DNA of 64,000 nucleotides from Dyella_B acidisoli (GCF_049532895.1 NZ_CP064031.1:3224001-3288000); one strand, 5' to 3'. Shown: positions 1 through 9,184, counted from the stretch's first letter. Notes: generated by a model not told the origin, from the sequence alone. Numbers and translations are program-made.

Positions 1-77
1 TCAATACTTTTGTGAAGTTTTTTTGAAGCACAGTGTTCATGTGCCGGACACCTCGCACCACTTCCCGATAACGCCAC

Positions 78-881
78 TCACTCCACGTTGAGCGTGAACT
101 CGTCAGCATCCATCCAGGCTGGAAAGCGCTCGCGATGCTGCAGCAAGGGTGCGGGATCGATTGCCACCGTAACCACTTGCTCCTGCGTACCGAGCTCGAC
201 CAGCGGCTCGCCCACAGGATCGATTACCGCACTATCGCCCGCGTAGGGCAGATCGTTGCCATCCACACCCACGCGATTCACACCGATCACATAGGCGAGG
301 TTTTCAATGGCTCGCGCCCGCAACAGCGTGCGCCACGGCTGCCGCCTCGGTGCGGGCCAATTGGCCACGAACAACGCCAAGTCGTAATCCATGCCGCCAG
401 CTGCCGATTCCAGCCGGTGGTTGCGCAGCCACACTGGGAAACGCAGGTCGTAGCAGACCTGCGGCAAAATCCGCCAACCTTTGAGTTCAACGATGAGGCG
501 CTGCGAACCGCCACCATAGCGCGTGTGCTCACCGGCCATGCGAAACAGGTGGCGCTTATCGTACTGCTCATACGTCCCGTCCGGGCGCGCCCAGATTAGT
601 CGGTTGTAGACCTTGTCACCTTCGCGAATGGCCAAGCTGCCAGTAACGACGGCGTTTACTTCGCTCGCCAGTGCGCGCATCCACGCCACACCTTCGCCAT
701 CCATGTCTTCCGCACTGGCTCGCGTGTCGTTGCTGAAGCCGGAAAGCAGCGTTTCCGGCAGTACGACGAGATCGCTCTTCCCTGCCACGCGACGCGCCAG
801 CGCACCGTAGTACTCGCGGTTGGCAGGTGCATCGTGCCAGCGCGTAGCACCCTGCACGAGGGTTACGTTCAGAGTTTGCAT
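78..881 (-). CDS. yafV: Omega-amidase / carbon-nitrogen hydrolase, YafV family
   Basis: 267 residues, a single nitrilase-superfamily domain. The catalytic triad is visible as Glu43 (LPETLLSGF), Lys109 (YDKRHLF) and Cys143 (QVCYDLRFPVW). Members of this family hydrolyse the amide of alpha-keto acids such as 2-oxoglutaramate and alpha-ketoglutaramate-like products made by glutamine transaminases. No signal peptide is seen, so it is cytoplasmic. Its start lies inside the 3' end of the upstream aminotransferase gene (13-bp overlap), so the two are co-translated. The pairing of a YbdL-type transaminase with this amidase suggests the last step of methionine salvage, where the amidase makes the transamination irreversible. 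The substrate is inferred from family and context. Confidence 0.82.
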   Translation of the reverse strand: MQTLNVTLVQGATRWHDAPANREYYGALARRVAGKSDLVVLPETLLSGFSNDTRASAEDMDGEGVAWMRALASEVNAVVTGSLAIREGDKVYNRLIWARPDGTYEQYDKRHLFRMAGEHTRYGGGSQRLIVELKGWRILPQVCYDLRFPVWLRNHRLESAAGGMDYDLALFVANWPAPRRQPWRTLLRARAIENLAYVIGVNRVGVDGNDLPYAGDSAVIDPVGEPLVELGTQEQVVTVAIDPAPLLQHRERFPAWMDADEFTLNVE

Positions 882-2014
882 AAACGCTCCGCCGCAGCTT
901 CCATGGTGGCGTCGCTTTTAGCGAAGCACAGTCGCACCAGATGTGTACCCGGCGCCTTTTCGTAAAACGGCGTCAACGGAATGGCCGCCACACCACCCTC
1001 TTTCACCAACCACTCGCAAAACGCCACGTCGTCCTGGTTGCGAATGGCTGAGTAGTCGACCAGTTGGAAATAGCCGCCAGGCACATCCAGCAGCTTCAGG
1101 CGCGATGGCGCCAGCAGCTTGCGGAAGCGATCGCGCTTGGCCTGATAGAACGCTGGCAACTCCAGATAATGCTCCGGCGTGCTCGCCAGGAACTCGGCAA
1201 ACGCCACCTGTGCAGGATGGAACGTGCAGAAGGTGAGGTACTGGTGCACCTTGCGGAATTCCGCTGAGAGCTTCGTCGGCGCCACCGCGTAACCGACTTT
1301 CCATCCAGTGCAGTGATATGTCTTGCCAAAGCTGGATACCACGATGCTGCGCGCCGCCAGTTCCGGATGGCGCAGCACGCTCTGATGTGCGGCGCCGTCG
1401 TAAACGATGTGCTCGTAAACCTCGTCCGACAGCACGATGATTTGCGTGTCGCGCACGATCGCTGCCAGTTCGTCGAGATCCTGCGCAGACAGCACGGCGC
1501 CGGAAGGATTGTGCGGGCTGTTGATCAGAATCATGCGTGTGCGCGGCGTGATCGCATCGCGCACACGCTGCCAGTCGACTGAAAAACTCGGCACGGTGAG
1601 CGGAATATGCACTGCGCGCGCGCCTTGCAGATCGATCGCCGGCTCATACGAATCGTAGGCAGGATCGAACACGATCACTTCATCACCCGCACGCACCACC
1701 GCCGCGATGGCTGCGAACAATGCTTCCGTCGCGCCAGAAGTGACGGTGATATCGGTATCCGGACTTAGCTTATGTCCATAAAGCCGCTCAGTCTTCAGCG
1801 CGATCTGCTCACGCAGCGCAGGCGTGCCGATGCCCGGTGCGTATTGGTTGAGTCCTTTCCCCATGGCATGGCTCAGTGCGTCCTGCAACGCCTGCGGCGG
1901 TTCGAAATCTGGAAAACCTTGGCCAAGATTCACGGCCTTGTGTTGCACGGCCAGATGACTCATCACGCTGAAAATGGTGGTGCCTACTTTCGGAAGCTTA
2001 GTTTCGACGGTCAT
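869..2014 (-). CDS. ybdL: Methionine/glutamine-type aminotransferase, YbdL-like (PLP, fold type I)
   Basis: 381 residues, typical length for class I/II aminotransferases of the YbdL/kynurenine-aminotransferase branch. It shows the N-terminal NLGQGFPDF substrate motif, Asn168 in SPHNPSG, Asp197 in LSDEVYE, and the PLP Schiff-base lysine Lys231 in SSFGKTYHCTGWK. YbdL prefers methionine, histidine and phenylalanine with keto-acid acceptors. The gene overlaps the omega-amidase that follows, which fits regeneration of methionine from 2-keto-4-methylthiobutyrate using glutamine. mtnA lies about 31 kb away in this window. The start is the ATG at 2014; upstream Shine-Dalgarno complementarity is weak. 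The exact amino donor is inferred. Confidence 0.82.
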   Translation of the reverse strand: MTVETKLPKVGTTIFSVMSHLAVQHKAVNLGQGFPDFEPPQALQDALSHAMGKGLNQYAPGIGTPALREQIALKTERLYGHKLSPDTDITVTSGATEALFAAIAAVVRAGDEVIVFDPAYDSYEPAIDLQGARAVHIPLTVPSFSVDWQRVRDAITPRTRMILINSPHNPSGAVLSAQDLDELAAIVRDTQIIVLSDEVYEHIVYDGAAHQSVLRHPELAARSIVVSSFGKTYHCTGWKVGYAVAPTKLSAEFRKVHQYLTFCTFHPAQVAFAEFLASTPEHYLELPAFYQAKRDRFRKLLAPSRLKLLDVPGGYFQLVDYSAIRNQDDVAFCEWLVKEGGVAAIPLTPFYEKAPGTHLVRLCFAKSDATMEAAAERLCKL

Positions 2015-2055
2015 GGGCAGCAGTATGGATGGCTAAACGCAAAGACTAGCACGGG

Positions 2056-3045
2056 TCAGGCGGAAGGCTCGCCGGGTGACTCCAAGTCACGGAGCGGGCG
2101 GCGCGTGCATTTCTCGTGGCTGATGCGGGCAGCTTCCGGCAAGCGCTCCGCCAGAAAATCCACCAGCGCACGCACACCCGGCATCATGCCGCGACGACTG
2201 GGATAAACGAAATGCATGATGCCTTGCGGTGCACTCCACTCCGGCAACAGAATCTCCAGCTCACCGTTAGCGATGGCCGGCGCGCACACCGTCTCCGGCA
2301 ACAAGGCAACACCGATGCCGGCGCGCGCAGCTTCCAGCAACACCGCGAAATCGCCGGTGATGACGCGCGCCTGCACTTCTACGCTGACACGCTCGCCCTG
2401 TGCGTCGATTAACTCCCAGATCTGTGAACCCTCGTGTTCTTGCATCGACAAAGCCGGTAGGCGCGCGAGGTCTTCGGGATGTTTGGGATGGCCATACGTT
2501 TTGAGCAGGCTTGGGCTTGCCACCGGAAAGATGCGCGCCTGACCAAAGCTGCGGATGATCATGTTGGAATCCGTATCGAGCTTGGTGCGCACGCGAATAG
2601 CCAAGTCGTAGCCCTCGCCGATAAGGTCGACGCGTCGATTGTTCGAGAGCACCCGCACTTGCAACTTCGGGTACTTCGCCATGAACTCCGGCAGGATGTA
2701 AGCAAGCACCGTTTGAGCAATCGAAATGGGACAACTAAGCCGCACAACGCCACGCGGTTCGGCACGCAGTTCGTCCACAGCTTCCTGCGCGGCACGCGCC
2801 TCTTCCAGCACGGCGCGGCAATGACCGTAGAAACGCTCACCCACCTCGGTAACCACAAAGCGTCGTGTCGTACGCTGCAGCAGCCGCACACCAAGCCGGT
2901 CTTCCAGCTGGGCGATTCGCTTGCTCAGTCTCGACTTAGGCACCCCCAAAGAACGCCCGGCCGCCGAAAACCCTCCGTATTCCACCACGGACGCAAAGAA
3001 GTACAGGTCGTTCAGGTCTTGCATGGCCCCTGGCAAGGCGTTCAT
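2056..3045 (-). CDS. LysR-family transcriptional regulator
   Basis: 329 residues. An N-terminal winged helix-turn-helix (about residues 9-67; FFASVVEYGGFSAAGRSLG, then SRLSKRIAQLEDRLGVRLL) is followed by a LysR substrate-binding domain. The start at 3045 has AAGGAAA about 6 nt upstream. An alternative start is Met8 (MQDLNDLYFF), where most family members begin. It is divergent from the azoreductase gene, the classic LysR-target arrangement, so it probably controls that gene and itself in response to a quinone-like or electrophilic ligand. The ligand is not evident from sequence. The tail after about residue 300 is arginine-rich and poorly conserved in style. Confidence 0.9.
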   Translation of the reverse strand: MNALPGAMQDLNDLYFFASVVEYGGFSAAGRSLGVPKSRLSKRIAQLEDRLGVRLLQRTTRRFVVTEVGERFYGHCRAVLEEARAAQEAVDELRAEPRGVVRLSCPISIAQTVLAYILPEFMAKYPKLQVRVLSNNRRVDLIGEGYDLAIRVRTKLDTDSNMIIRSFGQARIFPVASPSLLKTYGHPKHPEDLARLPALSMQEHEGSQIWELIDAQGERVSVEVQARVITGDFAVLLEAARAGIGVALLPETVCAPAIANGELEILLPEWSAPQGIMHFVYPSRRGMMPGVRALVDFLAERLPEAARISHEKCTRRPLRDLESPGEPSA

Positions 3046-3060
3046 CGCTGTTTCCTTTTA

Positions 3061-3075
3061 GGAACGATAAGTTCC
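3061..3075. promoter_or_regulatory. Inverted repeat in the divergent lysR-azoR intergenic region
   Basis: GGAAC (3061-3065) and GTTCC (3071-3075) form a perfect 5-bp inverted repeat with a 5-nt centre, 16 bp upstream of the LysR start codon in the 109-bp divergent intergenic region. LysR proteins commonly bind interrupted dyads of about 15 bp in this position. Assignment as the operator is inference. Confidence 0.4.
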
Positions 3076-3154
3076 GAAAGCCCTATCTTATCGCGCGTTT
3101 GTTTCGAATATATCTTTAATCCCATCGTCGGCCCGCCCGACTTGGACATGAGAT

Positions 3155-3742
3155 ATGACCATGAACCTCTTGCATCTTGATGCCAGCCCGCTGGGCCAAC
3201 ATTCCGTCTCCCGCGAACTGAGCGCCGCTATTGTCGACCAGCTCGCCCAGGAAGGCCCTTCGCTGCAGATCACCTACCGCGACCTTACCGCACAGCCCCT
3301 GCCCCATTGGACTCCGGTGTTTGATGCCGAAAGCCCCGCGGCTCAGTTGGGTCAGCAGGTGATGGACGAATTCCAGGCTGCCGATGTCATCGTCATCGGA
3401 GCCCCGATGTATAACTTTGGTATTCCCAGCCAGCTCAAAGCTTGGATCGACCGCGTGGTGGTAGCCGGCCAAACCTTCCGTTACACCGAGAACGGCCCGC
3501 AGGGTCTGGCCAACGGCAAGCGCGTAATCGTGGCCTCCAGCCGCGGCGGCGTATACACCAGCGGCCCAGCGGCCGGCTTTGATTTCCAGGAAACCTACCT
3601 GCGCACGATTCTGGGCTTTATCGGCATCACCGATGTGGAGTTCGTGCGCGCTGAAGGTGTGAACATCAGTGCCGAGCACAAGGTGAAGGCGATTGCCTCG
3701 GCTCGGGACAGCATTGGATCTCTGGCGACCAAAGCTGCCTGA
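3155..3742 (+). CDS. azoR: FMN-dependent NADH-azoreductase
   Basis: 195 residues, close to the 201 of E. coli AzoR. Flavodoxin-like fold: an N-terminal phosphate-binding stretch (LHLDASPLGQHSVSREL), the conserved FMN motif APMYNFGIPSQLKAWIDRV, and SRGGVY near residue 130. The enzyme is a cytoplasmic homodimer that reduces quinones and azo compounds with NADH by a two-electron mechanism, giving protection from thiol-reactive electrophiles. It is divergent from a LysR gene that is the likely regulator and ends just before a strong intrinsic terminator. The start ATG is at 3155; a Met codon two residues later is less likely. Confidence 0.93.
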   Translation: MTMNLLHLDASPLGQHSVSRELSAAIVDQLAQEGPSLQITYRDLTAQPLPHWTPVFDAESPAAQLGQQVMDEFQAADVIVIGAPMYNFGIPSQLKAWIDRVVVAGQTFRYTENGPQGLANGKRVIVASSRGGVYTSGPAAGFDFQETYLRTILGFIGITDVEFVRAEGVNISAEHKVKAIASARDSIGSLATKAA

Positions 3743-3774
3743 TAGAGCGGCTCGCTCCCCCTCCCCTCTAAATT

Positions 3775-3801
3775 GAGCGCCCAGTCGGGCGCTCTTTTTT
3801 T
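3775..3801 (+). terminator. Intrinsic terminator of azoR
   Basis: GAGCGCCC (3775-3782), loop AGTC, GGGCGCTC (3787-3794), then seven T (3795-3801). It has a perfect 8-bp stem and lies between the convergent azoR and zipA genes. Confidence 0.93.
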
Positions 3802-3855
3802 GGCAAAGGCAGGGCAAATCGGTCTTCGGAGAAAAGATGACCCACCGAAGAGGAA

Positions 3856-4857
3856 TCAACGACCGAAACGAATCTCGCCGCCGTCGTGCTCTCGATCCCA
3901 GCCACGTAGTTCATCGCGGATATGCGCGATGCGTTGGCGACCCAGTGCGTTGCGCTCCTCGTCCAGCACCTGGCCGTCGAGCAACTCAGCCAGGCGTTGT
4001 GCAGTGGGTAACATGGCATCCCATGCATCCAGCGCCGTGACCGGACCAGGCAGCGTCATGAAGAAGCTCAGGCCGGGCGTACGCAAAGCATCAAGCCGGG
4101 TCAGGTCGAAGCTGCCAGGCTTGACCATATTGGCCACGCTGAAGATCGGCCCCGCTTCACGCTTGCCATCCACAAGACGGTGGTAGATGCCCATATCGCC
4201 GTATTCCAGGCCGGCTTTTTCCGCCGCGACAATCAGATCCGTACCGTTGAAGGCCTGACCTTCACGCGCCATCACAAACAAACTCACGATGCGCTCAACC
4301 GGAACTTGCGTCGGGCGTTTACCTAGATCGGATCGGGGCGGAATGCGAGGAGACGGTGCCGCAGAAGGAGGCGCCGGAACAGCAGAGGCCGGTGCCGCGG
4401 CGGGCACTGGCGAAGCGACGGGCGTTTGTTCGGCGGGTGCGATGCGAACCGACTCCGGCTGCGAGGGCGAACGCAGCATTTCCACAATGGACGCGGATTG
4501 CCCGGTTGGCTTGGGACTATGCACGGTTTCATGCCGTTGGTCGGCCAACGCGGCACCCAGCTTTTCGAGTTCCGTACGCAGGTTTACGTCCAGTTCGCCC
4601 TGCTGAGGCTCGGGTTCTCGGAAGAGGGGATCCATGCGTTCGTGCACGTCGCCCCCGAACGCTTCGTGCTCGTCGACCGATCCGCCCAATGTAGGCTCAC
4701 GCCGTTCTGCGGTCGGCTCTGGTGCCAAGCGTCGTTTGCCCTGCGCTTTCTTTGGCTCACCGAACAACCAGACAAGCAACAGCACGATCACGCCGACGAT
4801 CGCCAACGGAATGCCAACCCAAGGGTTCCACGCAACAGCCAATTCGGATCCAAGCAT
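3856..4857 (-). CDS. zipA: Cell division protein ZipA
   Basis: 333 residues from the ATG at 4857. One N-terminal membrane helix (WVGIPLAIVGVIVLLLVWLF), a charged region, a Pro/Ala-rich linker (about residues 135-190) and a C-terminal FtsZ-binding ZipA domain (from about residue 195, VERIVSLFVMAREGQAFNG). ZipA tethers FtsZ to the inner membrane at the division septum. An ATG nine bases upstream (4866) is in frame, but AAGGA sits 8 nt before the 4857 ATG and touches the upstream one, so the shorter form is preferred. It follows smc by about 30 bp and is probably co-transcribed. In Xanthomonas ligA usually comes next; here a terminator and azoR follow instead. Confidence 0.9.
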   Translation of the reverse strand: MLGSELAVAWNPWVGIPLAIVGVIVLLLVWLFGEPKKAQGKRRLAPEPTAERREPTLGGSVDEHEAFGGDVHERMDPLFREPEPQQGELDVNLRTELEKLGAALADQRHETVHSPKPTGQSASIVEMLRSPSQPESVRIAPAEQTPVASPVPAAAPASAVPAPPSAAPSPRIPPRSDLGKRPTQVPVERIVSLFVMAREGQAFNGTDLIVAAEKAGLEYGDMGIYHRLVDGKREAGPIFSVANMVKPGSFDLTRLDALRTPGLSFFMTLPGPVTALDAWDAMLPTAQRLAELLDGQVLDEERNALGRQRIAHIRDELRGWDREHDGGEIRFGR

Positions 4858-4889
4858 GATGAACATCCTTACTTCTAGTGGCCTCTACC

Positions 4890-7800
4890 TCAAGCCGCAC
4901 CGGCCAGCTTGGCGGCCTCGGCAAGATCGACCTGCACCAAGCGCGAAACACCCGGCTCACGCATCGTAACGCCGCAGAGCTGGCTGGCCGCTTCCATAGT
5001 GGCCTTGTTGTGCGAGACGAAGATGAACTGCACCTTTTCGCTCATCTCGCGCACCATGTTTGAGAAGCGGCCGACATTCGCTTCGTCGAGCGGCGCGTCC
5101 ACCTCGTCCAGCAGACAGAACGGCGCAGGATTAAGCGCGAAGATTGCGAACACTAGCGACACCGCGGTCAATGCCTTTTCACCACCTGACAGCAGCGTGA
5201 TGTTGGTGACGCGTTTGCCGGGCGGACGCGCCATGATCGACACGCCAGTGCTGAGCAGATCGTCGCCGGTGAGTTCCAGATAAGCATGACCGCCGCCGAA
5301 CAGCCGCGGGAACAGTTCCTGCACACCGGCATTGACGCGATCGAAGGTTTCCTTGAAGCGCTGGCGCGTTTCGCGGTCGATCTTTTTGATGGCGTTCTCC
5401 AGCGTTTCCATCGCGCTAGTGAGGTCCGTGAGCTGGTTGTCCAGGTACGTCTTGCGTTCGCTCTGCTCGGCGTGCTCTTGGATGGCTGCGAGATTCACCG
5501 GCTCCAGGCGCGCGATCTTCTGCCCGAGGTCAGCAAGCTGCTGACGCCATTGCGCCGCGTCGACGTTTTCGGCCAACTCGTTGAGCAGGGTTTCAAGATC
5601 GAGCCCTGACGCTGCGATCGCTTCAGCCAGCTGTTCGGCGCGCATCTGCAGCGCCTGCGCGGCAAGCTTCTTTTCGGACAGGCTTTCGCGCAGACCGGAC
5701 AGTTCCTGTTCCAGGTTATGCCGCTGCTGCTCTAGCTTGCGCATCTCGATGTCGCAATCTTCCAGCGCACGACGCGCTTCCACCAGCTGGCGATCCACCA
5801 GCAAGCGCTGATCGAGATACGTCTGGCGCTCAGCTTCCAGTTCGGCGATCGGATCGGAGCCCGCCGCCAGTTGTTCGGTGATCTCAGTGCGACGCGATTC
5901 GATCTGGCGGATCTGGTTTTCCATGCGCGCCAGCGCCTGTTCCAGCGAGGCGAGCGAGGAACGCTTCGATTCCAGGCTCAGCGCCAAGGCATGCGCCTGG
6001 TCGGCAGCCTCTCGCGCGTTCATGCGCGCTTCTTCACGCGCTTCTAGCAAGGCGCGCCGTTCGTTTTCCAGCTCACGGCGCTGATCTTCCAGATCGCCCA
6101 TGTTGTTGACGGATTCGTCCAGGCGCGCTCGCGCTTCGCGCGTCTGTATCTGCTGCTCTTCCATCTGTTCGAGCAGCACCGACAGTTCGCCGGCCACTTT
6201 CTCAGCACGCGCACGCGCCGTTTCCACTTTGCCGCGATGGCTTTGCAACTGGCCTGCGAGTTCCGACTGACGGCGATGTGCGTTGTACAACTCGCGCTGC
6301 GCATCATCACGTGCGCGCTCTGCCTCGAACTTGCTAGTGCGCAGATCATCGAGGCGCGCAGTGGCTTCCTCAATGCGAGCCTCGAGCGATTCGACCTGCT
6401 CGGTCAACATGCGGATCTCGCGTTCGCGCGCCAGCACGCCAAGCTGATTGCCTTGCGCGCGGCGCACGCTGGCCCAGCCTGGCCCCAGCCATTCGCCAGT
6501 GCGCGTGATCACCGATTGATACGGCGCCAATGCGGACAGGCCCGAAACGCGGCGATGCGCTTCGTCGATGTTTTCCGCGGTAAGCACATGGCCAAGCATC
6601 GTGATGGCGGCCGCCGGGCCACGCACATGCGCAGCCAACGTACCCGTGGTGGCGGCACCACCTTCGGCAGCATCGAGCAAGGCCACATCGGCATTGCTCA
6701 AGCCAGGAAATTCCTTGGCCAGATCGTGCGAGCCGTCGACCAGCACACTATCGATGAAACCGGAAAGCACAGTTTCCACCGCAGTTTCCCAACCCGCTTC
6801 AACCTGCAGCACTTCGCCGAGACGACGGTTCTTGTCCAGGCCAAATTGCGATAACCAGGAACTGGCTGCACTTTCTTCCTGGCCAAGCGCAGCGTGTTGC
6901 AAAGCTTCGAGCGACGCCAGGCGTCCTCGCGCAGTCTGCAACTGTTGACGCGCATCGTTGAGCGAGCCTTGCACCTGACGCTCGTCGTCAAGCACTTTCT
7001 CATACGCCAGCTTGTGCTGATCGAGCATGCCACCGAGCGACTCAACGCGCTCACGCTGCGTATCGTGCTCGTTGTGCAGTTGCTCGGCCGCGGCATCCAG
7101 CGCATCGACGTCGGTGGCCTTCTGCTCGGTTTCCAAGGCATCTTTGCGCTTGGAGAGATCCACTGACTGGCGATCGAGATAGGCCAGCTTGGTACGTTCC
7201 ACTTCCGCAGCCCGGCTCGCTTCGCCGGCGGTGCGCGTGTAGGTGTCCCAGCGCTGCTGCCAGTCGGCCAGCTTGGTTTCGGTTTCGCGCTGGGCTTCGC
7301 TGGTTTCATCCTGCATTTGCTGCAGGGCTTCCAACTTCGGCTCGCCTTCGGCCAAAGCCATGCGCAGCGTTTCGACCTGGTCGCGATCGGTGGTGATGTG
7401 CGAGGCCAGCTCGTCGTGCTCACGTTCGGCATCTTGCTGCGCGCGCTGTAAGCGCTCAGCGGTTTCCTTGTTATGGCGCACCTGTTGCTCGACGCGCGCA
7501 ATCTCGGCGCCGACCTTGTAAACCTCGGCCTGCACTTCGTTCAAATGTTCGCTGGCTTCGATGTGCCGCTCACGCACGCTTTCGATCTGCGATTCGATCT
7601 GGCGCTGTTCGGCCACGCGCTTCTCGATTTCGATTTCTGCAGCGGAAAGGCCCTGCCCTTGACCATCGTGTTGGCCCTTGAGCCCACGGTATTCAAGCGC
7701 ACGCAGCTCGGCTTCCTTGCGCGTTTGTTCTTCCTTGTAAGCTTTCCAGCGTTCGGCAGCACGCGCCTGACGGTTCAAATGTTCGAGTTGCTTGTCCACT

Positions 7801-8399
7801 TCATCGCGCACATCGCGCACACGATCGAGGTTTTCGCGCGTGGCCTTGATGCGGCTCTCGGTTTCCTTGCGGCGCTCCTTGTACTTGGAAATGCCGGCCG
7901 CCTCCTCCAGATGCATACGCAACTCTTCCGGATGCGCCTCGATGATCTGGCTGATCATGCCCTGCTCGATGATCGAGTAGCTGCGCGGCCCGAGACCGGT
8001 ACCGAGGAACAGATCCGTGATGTCGCGGCGGCGGCAACGCGCACCGTTGAGGAAGTACGACGACTGCCCGTCGCGTGTCACTTGGCGTTTCACCGATATT
8101 TCGGCGTATTGGGCGTACTCACCTTGAATGGTGCCGTCGGCGTTGTCGAAGATCAGCTCCACCGTGGCCTGCCCCACCGGCTTGCGTGCGCTGGAACCTG
8201 AAAAGATCACGTCCGTCAGCGAATCACCACGCAGGCGACTGGCCGCGCTTTCGCCCATCACCCAGCGGATAGCGTCGATGATGTTGGACTTGCCGCAGCC
8301 GTTCGGCCCCACCACACCAGTCATGTTGGTGGGCAAGTGCAAGGTTGTAGGGTCGACGAAAGACTTGAATCCGGCGAGTTTGATCGTGGTTAGGCGCAT
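4890..8399 (-). CDS. smc: Chromosome segregation ATPase SMC
   Basis: 1169 residues, full length for bacterial SMC. N-terminal ATPase half with Walker A GPNGCGKSN (31-39), a long coiled coil (about 165-500), a glycine-containing hinge (about 515-640), a returning coiled coil (about 670-1000), and the C-terminal half with signature LSGGEKALTA (from 1070) and Walker B FCLLDEVDAPLDE (from about 1095). SMC dimers load with ScpA/ScpB near the origin and extrude or hold DNA loops for segregation. This organism therefore uses SMC-ScpAB rather than relying on MukBEF. The start MRLTTIKLAGFKSF is the canonical SMC N-terminus. It is followed by zipA on the same strand. Confidence 0.97.
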   Translation of the reverse strand: MRLTTIKLAGFKSFVDPTTLHLPTNMTGVVGPNGCGKSNIIDAIRWVMGESAASRLRGDSLTDVIFSGSSARKPVGQATVELIFDNADGTIQGEYAQYAEISVKRQVTRDGQSSYFLNGARCRRRDITDLFLGTGLGPRSYSIIEQGMISQIIEAHPEELRMHLEEAAGISKYKERRKETESRIKATRENLDRVRDVRDEVDKQLEHLNRQARAAERWKAYKEEQTRKEAELRALEYRGLKGQHDGQGQGLSAAEIEIEKRVAEQRQIESQIESVRERHIEASEHLNEVQAEVYKVGAEIARVEQQVRHNKETAERLQRAQQDAEREHDELASHITTDRDQVETLRMALAEGEPKLEALQQMQDETSEAQRETETKLADWQQRWDTYTRTAGEASRAAEVERTKLAYLDRQSVDLSKRKDALETEQKATDVDALDAAAEQLHNEHDTQRERVESLGGMLDQHKLAYEKVLDDERQVQGSLNDARQQLQTARGRLASLEALQHAALGQEESAASSWLSQFGLDKNRRLGEVLQVEAGWETAVETVLSGFIDSVLVDGSHDLAKEFPGLSNADVALLDAAEGGAATTGTLAAHVRGPAAAITMLGHVLTAENIDEAHRRVSGLSALAPYQSVITRTGEWLGPGWASVRRAQGNQLGVLAREREIRMLTEQVESLEARIEEATARLDDLRTSKFEAERARDDAQRELYNAHRRQSELAGQLQSHRGKVETARARAEKVAGELSVLLEQMEEQQIQTREARARLDESVNNMGDLEDQRRELENERRALLEAREEARMNAREAADQAHALALSLESKRSSLASLEQALARMENQIRQIESRRTEITEQLAAGSDPIAELEAERQTYLDQRLLVDRQLVEARRALEDCDIEMRKLEQQRHNLEQELSGLRESLSEKKLAAQALQMRAEQLAEAIAASGLDLETLLNELAENVDAAQWRQQLADLGQKIARLEPVNLAAIQEHAEQSERKTYLDNQLTDLTSAMETLENAIKKIDRETRQRFKETFDRVNAGVQELFPRLFGGGHAYLELTGDDLLSTGVSIMARPPGKRVTNITLLSGGEKALTAVSLVFAIFALNPAPFCLLDEVDAPLDEANVGRFSNMVREMSEKVQFIFVSHNKATMEAASQLCGVTMREPGVSRLVQVDLAEAAKLAGAA

Positions 8400-8534
8400 G
8401 CAGATTCAGGAGCTCGAAAGAGGATAGCCCGCTGCGGCGGGCGACGGGTCACTGTGCCAAACACGGGACAGCGCCGCAATGCGTAGAGAGCGATCAGGCA
8501 ACGCGAGGATTGCGTTGCAAGCGATTGATCCGCT

Positions 8535-8795
8535 TCATTCTGGCGCTTTCGCGTCGATCGACAACGCGTGGATACCGTGATCCATCAGCTCGCCGAGCGC
8601 CGCGTACACCAAACGATGCCGCTTGATCGGTAATTGACCTGCGAAAGCGGCGCTCACTACACGCACATGGAAGTGCCCCTTCCCTTCATTGGCGTGGCCG
8701 ACGTGCTTGTAGCCCTCATCCACCACATCCAATTCGATCGGCTGCAAAGCCTCAGCGAGCCGCCGGCGGATTTCCTCGACCATCGCCGTCGTCAT
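8535..8795 (-). CDS. BolA-family protein (IbaG/BolA type)
   Basis: 86 residues from the ATG at 8795. The ORF is open further upstream but that extension is arginine-rich and unlike the family. The BolA fold is visible: an N-terminal helix VEEIRRRLAEAL, then HFHVRVVSAAFAGQLPIKRHRLVYAAL with the conserved His residues used for Fe-S cluster sharing with monothiol glutaredoxins, ending HALSIDAKAPE. The start codon overlaps the stop of the YciI gene (ATGA), giving translational coupling. Family members act in iron-sulfur trafficking or as stress morphogens. Which of BolA or IbaG it represents is not settled here. Confidence 0.87.
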   Translation of the reverse strand: MTTAMVEEIRRRLAEALQPIELDVVDEGYKHVGHANEGKGHFHVRVVSAAFAGQLPIKRHRLVYAALGELMDHGIHALSIDAKAPE

Positions 8796-9094
8796 GCGGG
8801 CAGCGCCTTGAGGAACGGTTTGACGCTCACGCTGGCGTACACGTCGGCTTCGACATAGGGATCGGCTTTGGCCCATTGCTCGGCCTGGGCCAGCGAGGAG
8901 AATTCAGCCACGATCAGGCTGCCGGTGAAACCGGCCGGCCCGGGTTGTTCGGCGTCGATGGCGGGAAACGGCCCAGCCAGCAACAACCGCCCTTCCGCCT
9001 GCAGCTGCTGCAGGCGCGCCAGATGGGCCGGACGCGCGGCGAAACGGCGTTCCAGTGATCCAGGACGGTCCGTACCGATGATGGCGTACCACAT
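8792..9094 (-). CDS. YciI-family protein
   Basis: 100 residues, a ferredoxin-like alpha/beta YciI domain. It starts MWYAIIGTDRPGS and has the family's His in ARPAHLARLQQL and an Asp/Pro-rich DPYVEADVY segment near the end. The family is related to muconolactone isomerases and dehydrochlorinases, but the function of YciI itself is not established. In xanthomonads it commonly sits next to a BolA-like gene and a septation protein gene; here the downstream BolA gene overlaps by 4 bp. Confidence 0.85.
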   Translation of the reverse strand: MWYAIIGTDRPGSLERRFAARPAHLARLQQLQAEGRLLLAGPFPAIDAEQPGPAGFTGSLIVAEFSSLAQAEQWAKADPYVEADVYASVSVKPFLKALPA

Positions 9095-9163
9095 ATGTCG
9101 GTGCTCCTCGAAGGAATCGGCGATTTTAGCCGACTGTGCGGGGCCTGGTCCTAGGGTGATGCC

Positions 9164-9184
9164 TGTCAGATCCGATCCCTGACA
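9164..9184. other. Short inverted repeat in the 9.1-9.37 kb intergenic region
   Basis: TGTCAG (9164-9169) and CTGACA (9179-9184) are perfectly inverted about a 9-nt GATC-rich centre, 70 bp upstream of the YciI start codon and about 140 bp upstream of the ABC-operon promoter. It could be a regulator site for either side. No function is assigned. Confidence 0.3.

Noticed and set aside
8427..8442. GCCCGC/GCGGGC hairpin upstream of smc as a terminator
   Set aside because: Only 6 bp with no T tract on either strand.
8796..8876. 27-codon N-terminal extension of the BolA-like protein
   Set aside because: Arg-rich, overlaps the YciI gene in another frame, and the ATGA overlap start gives the normal BolA length.
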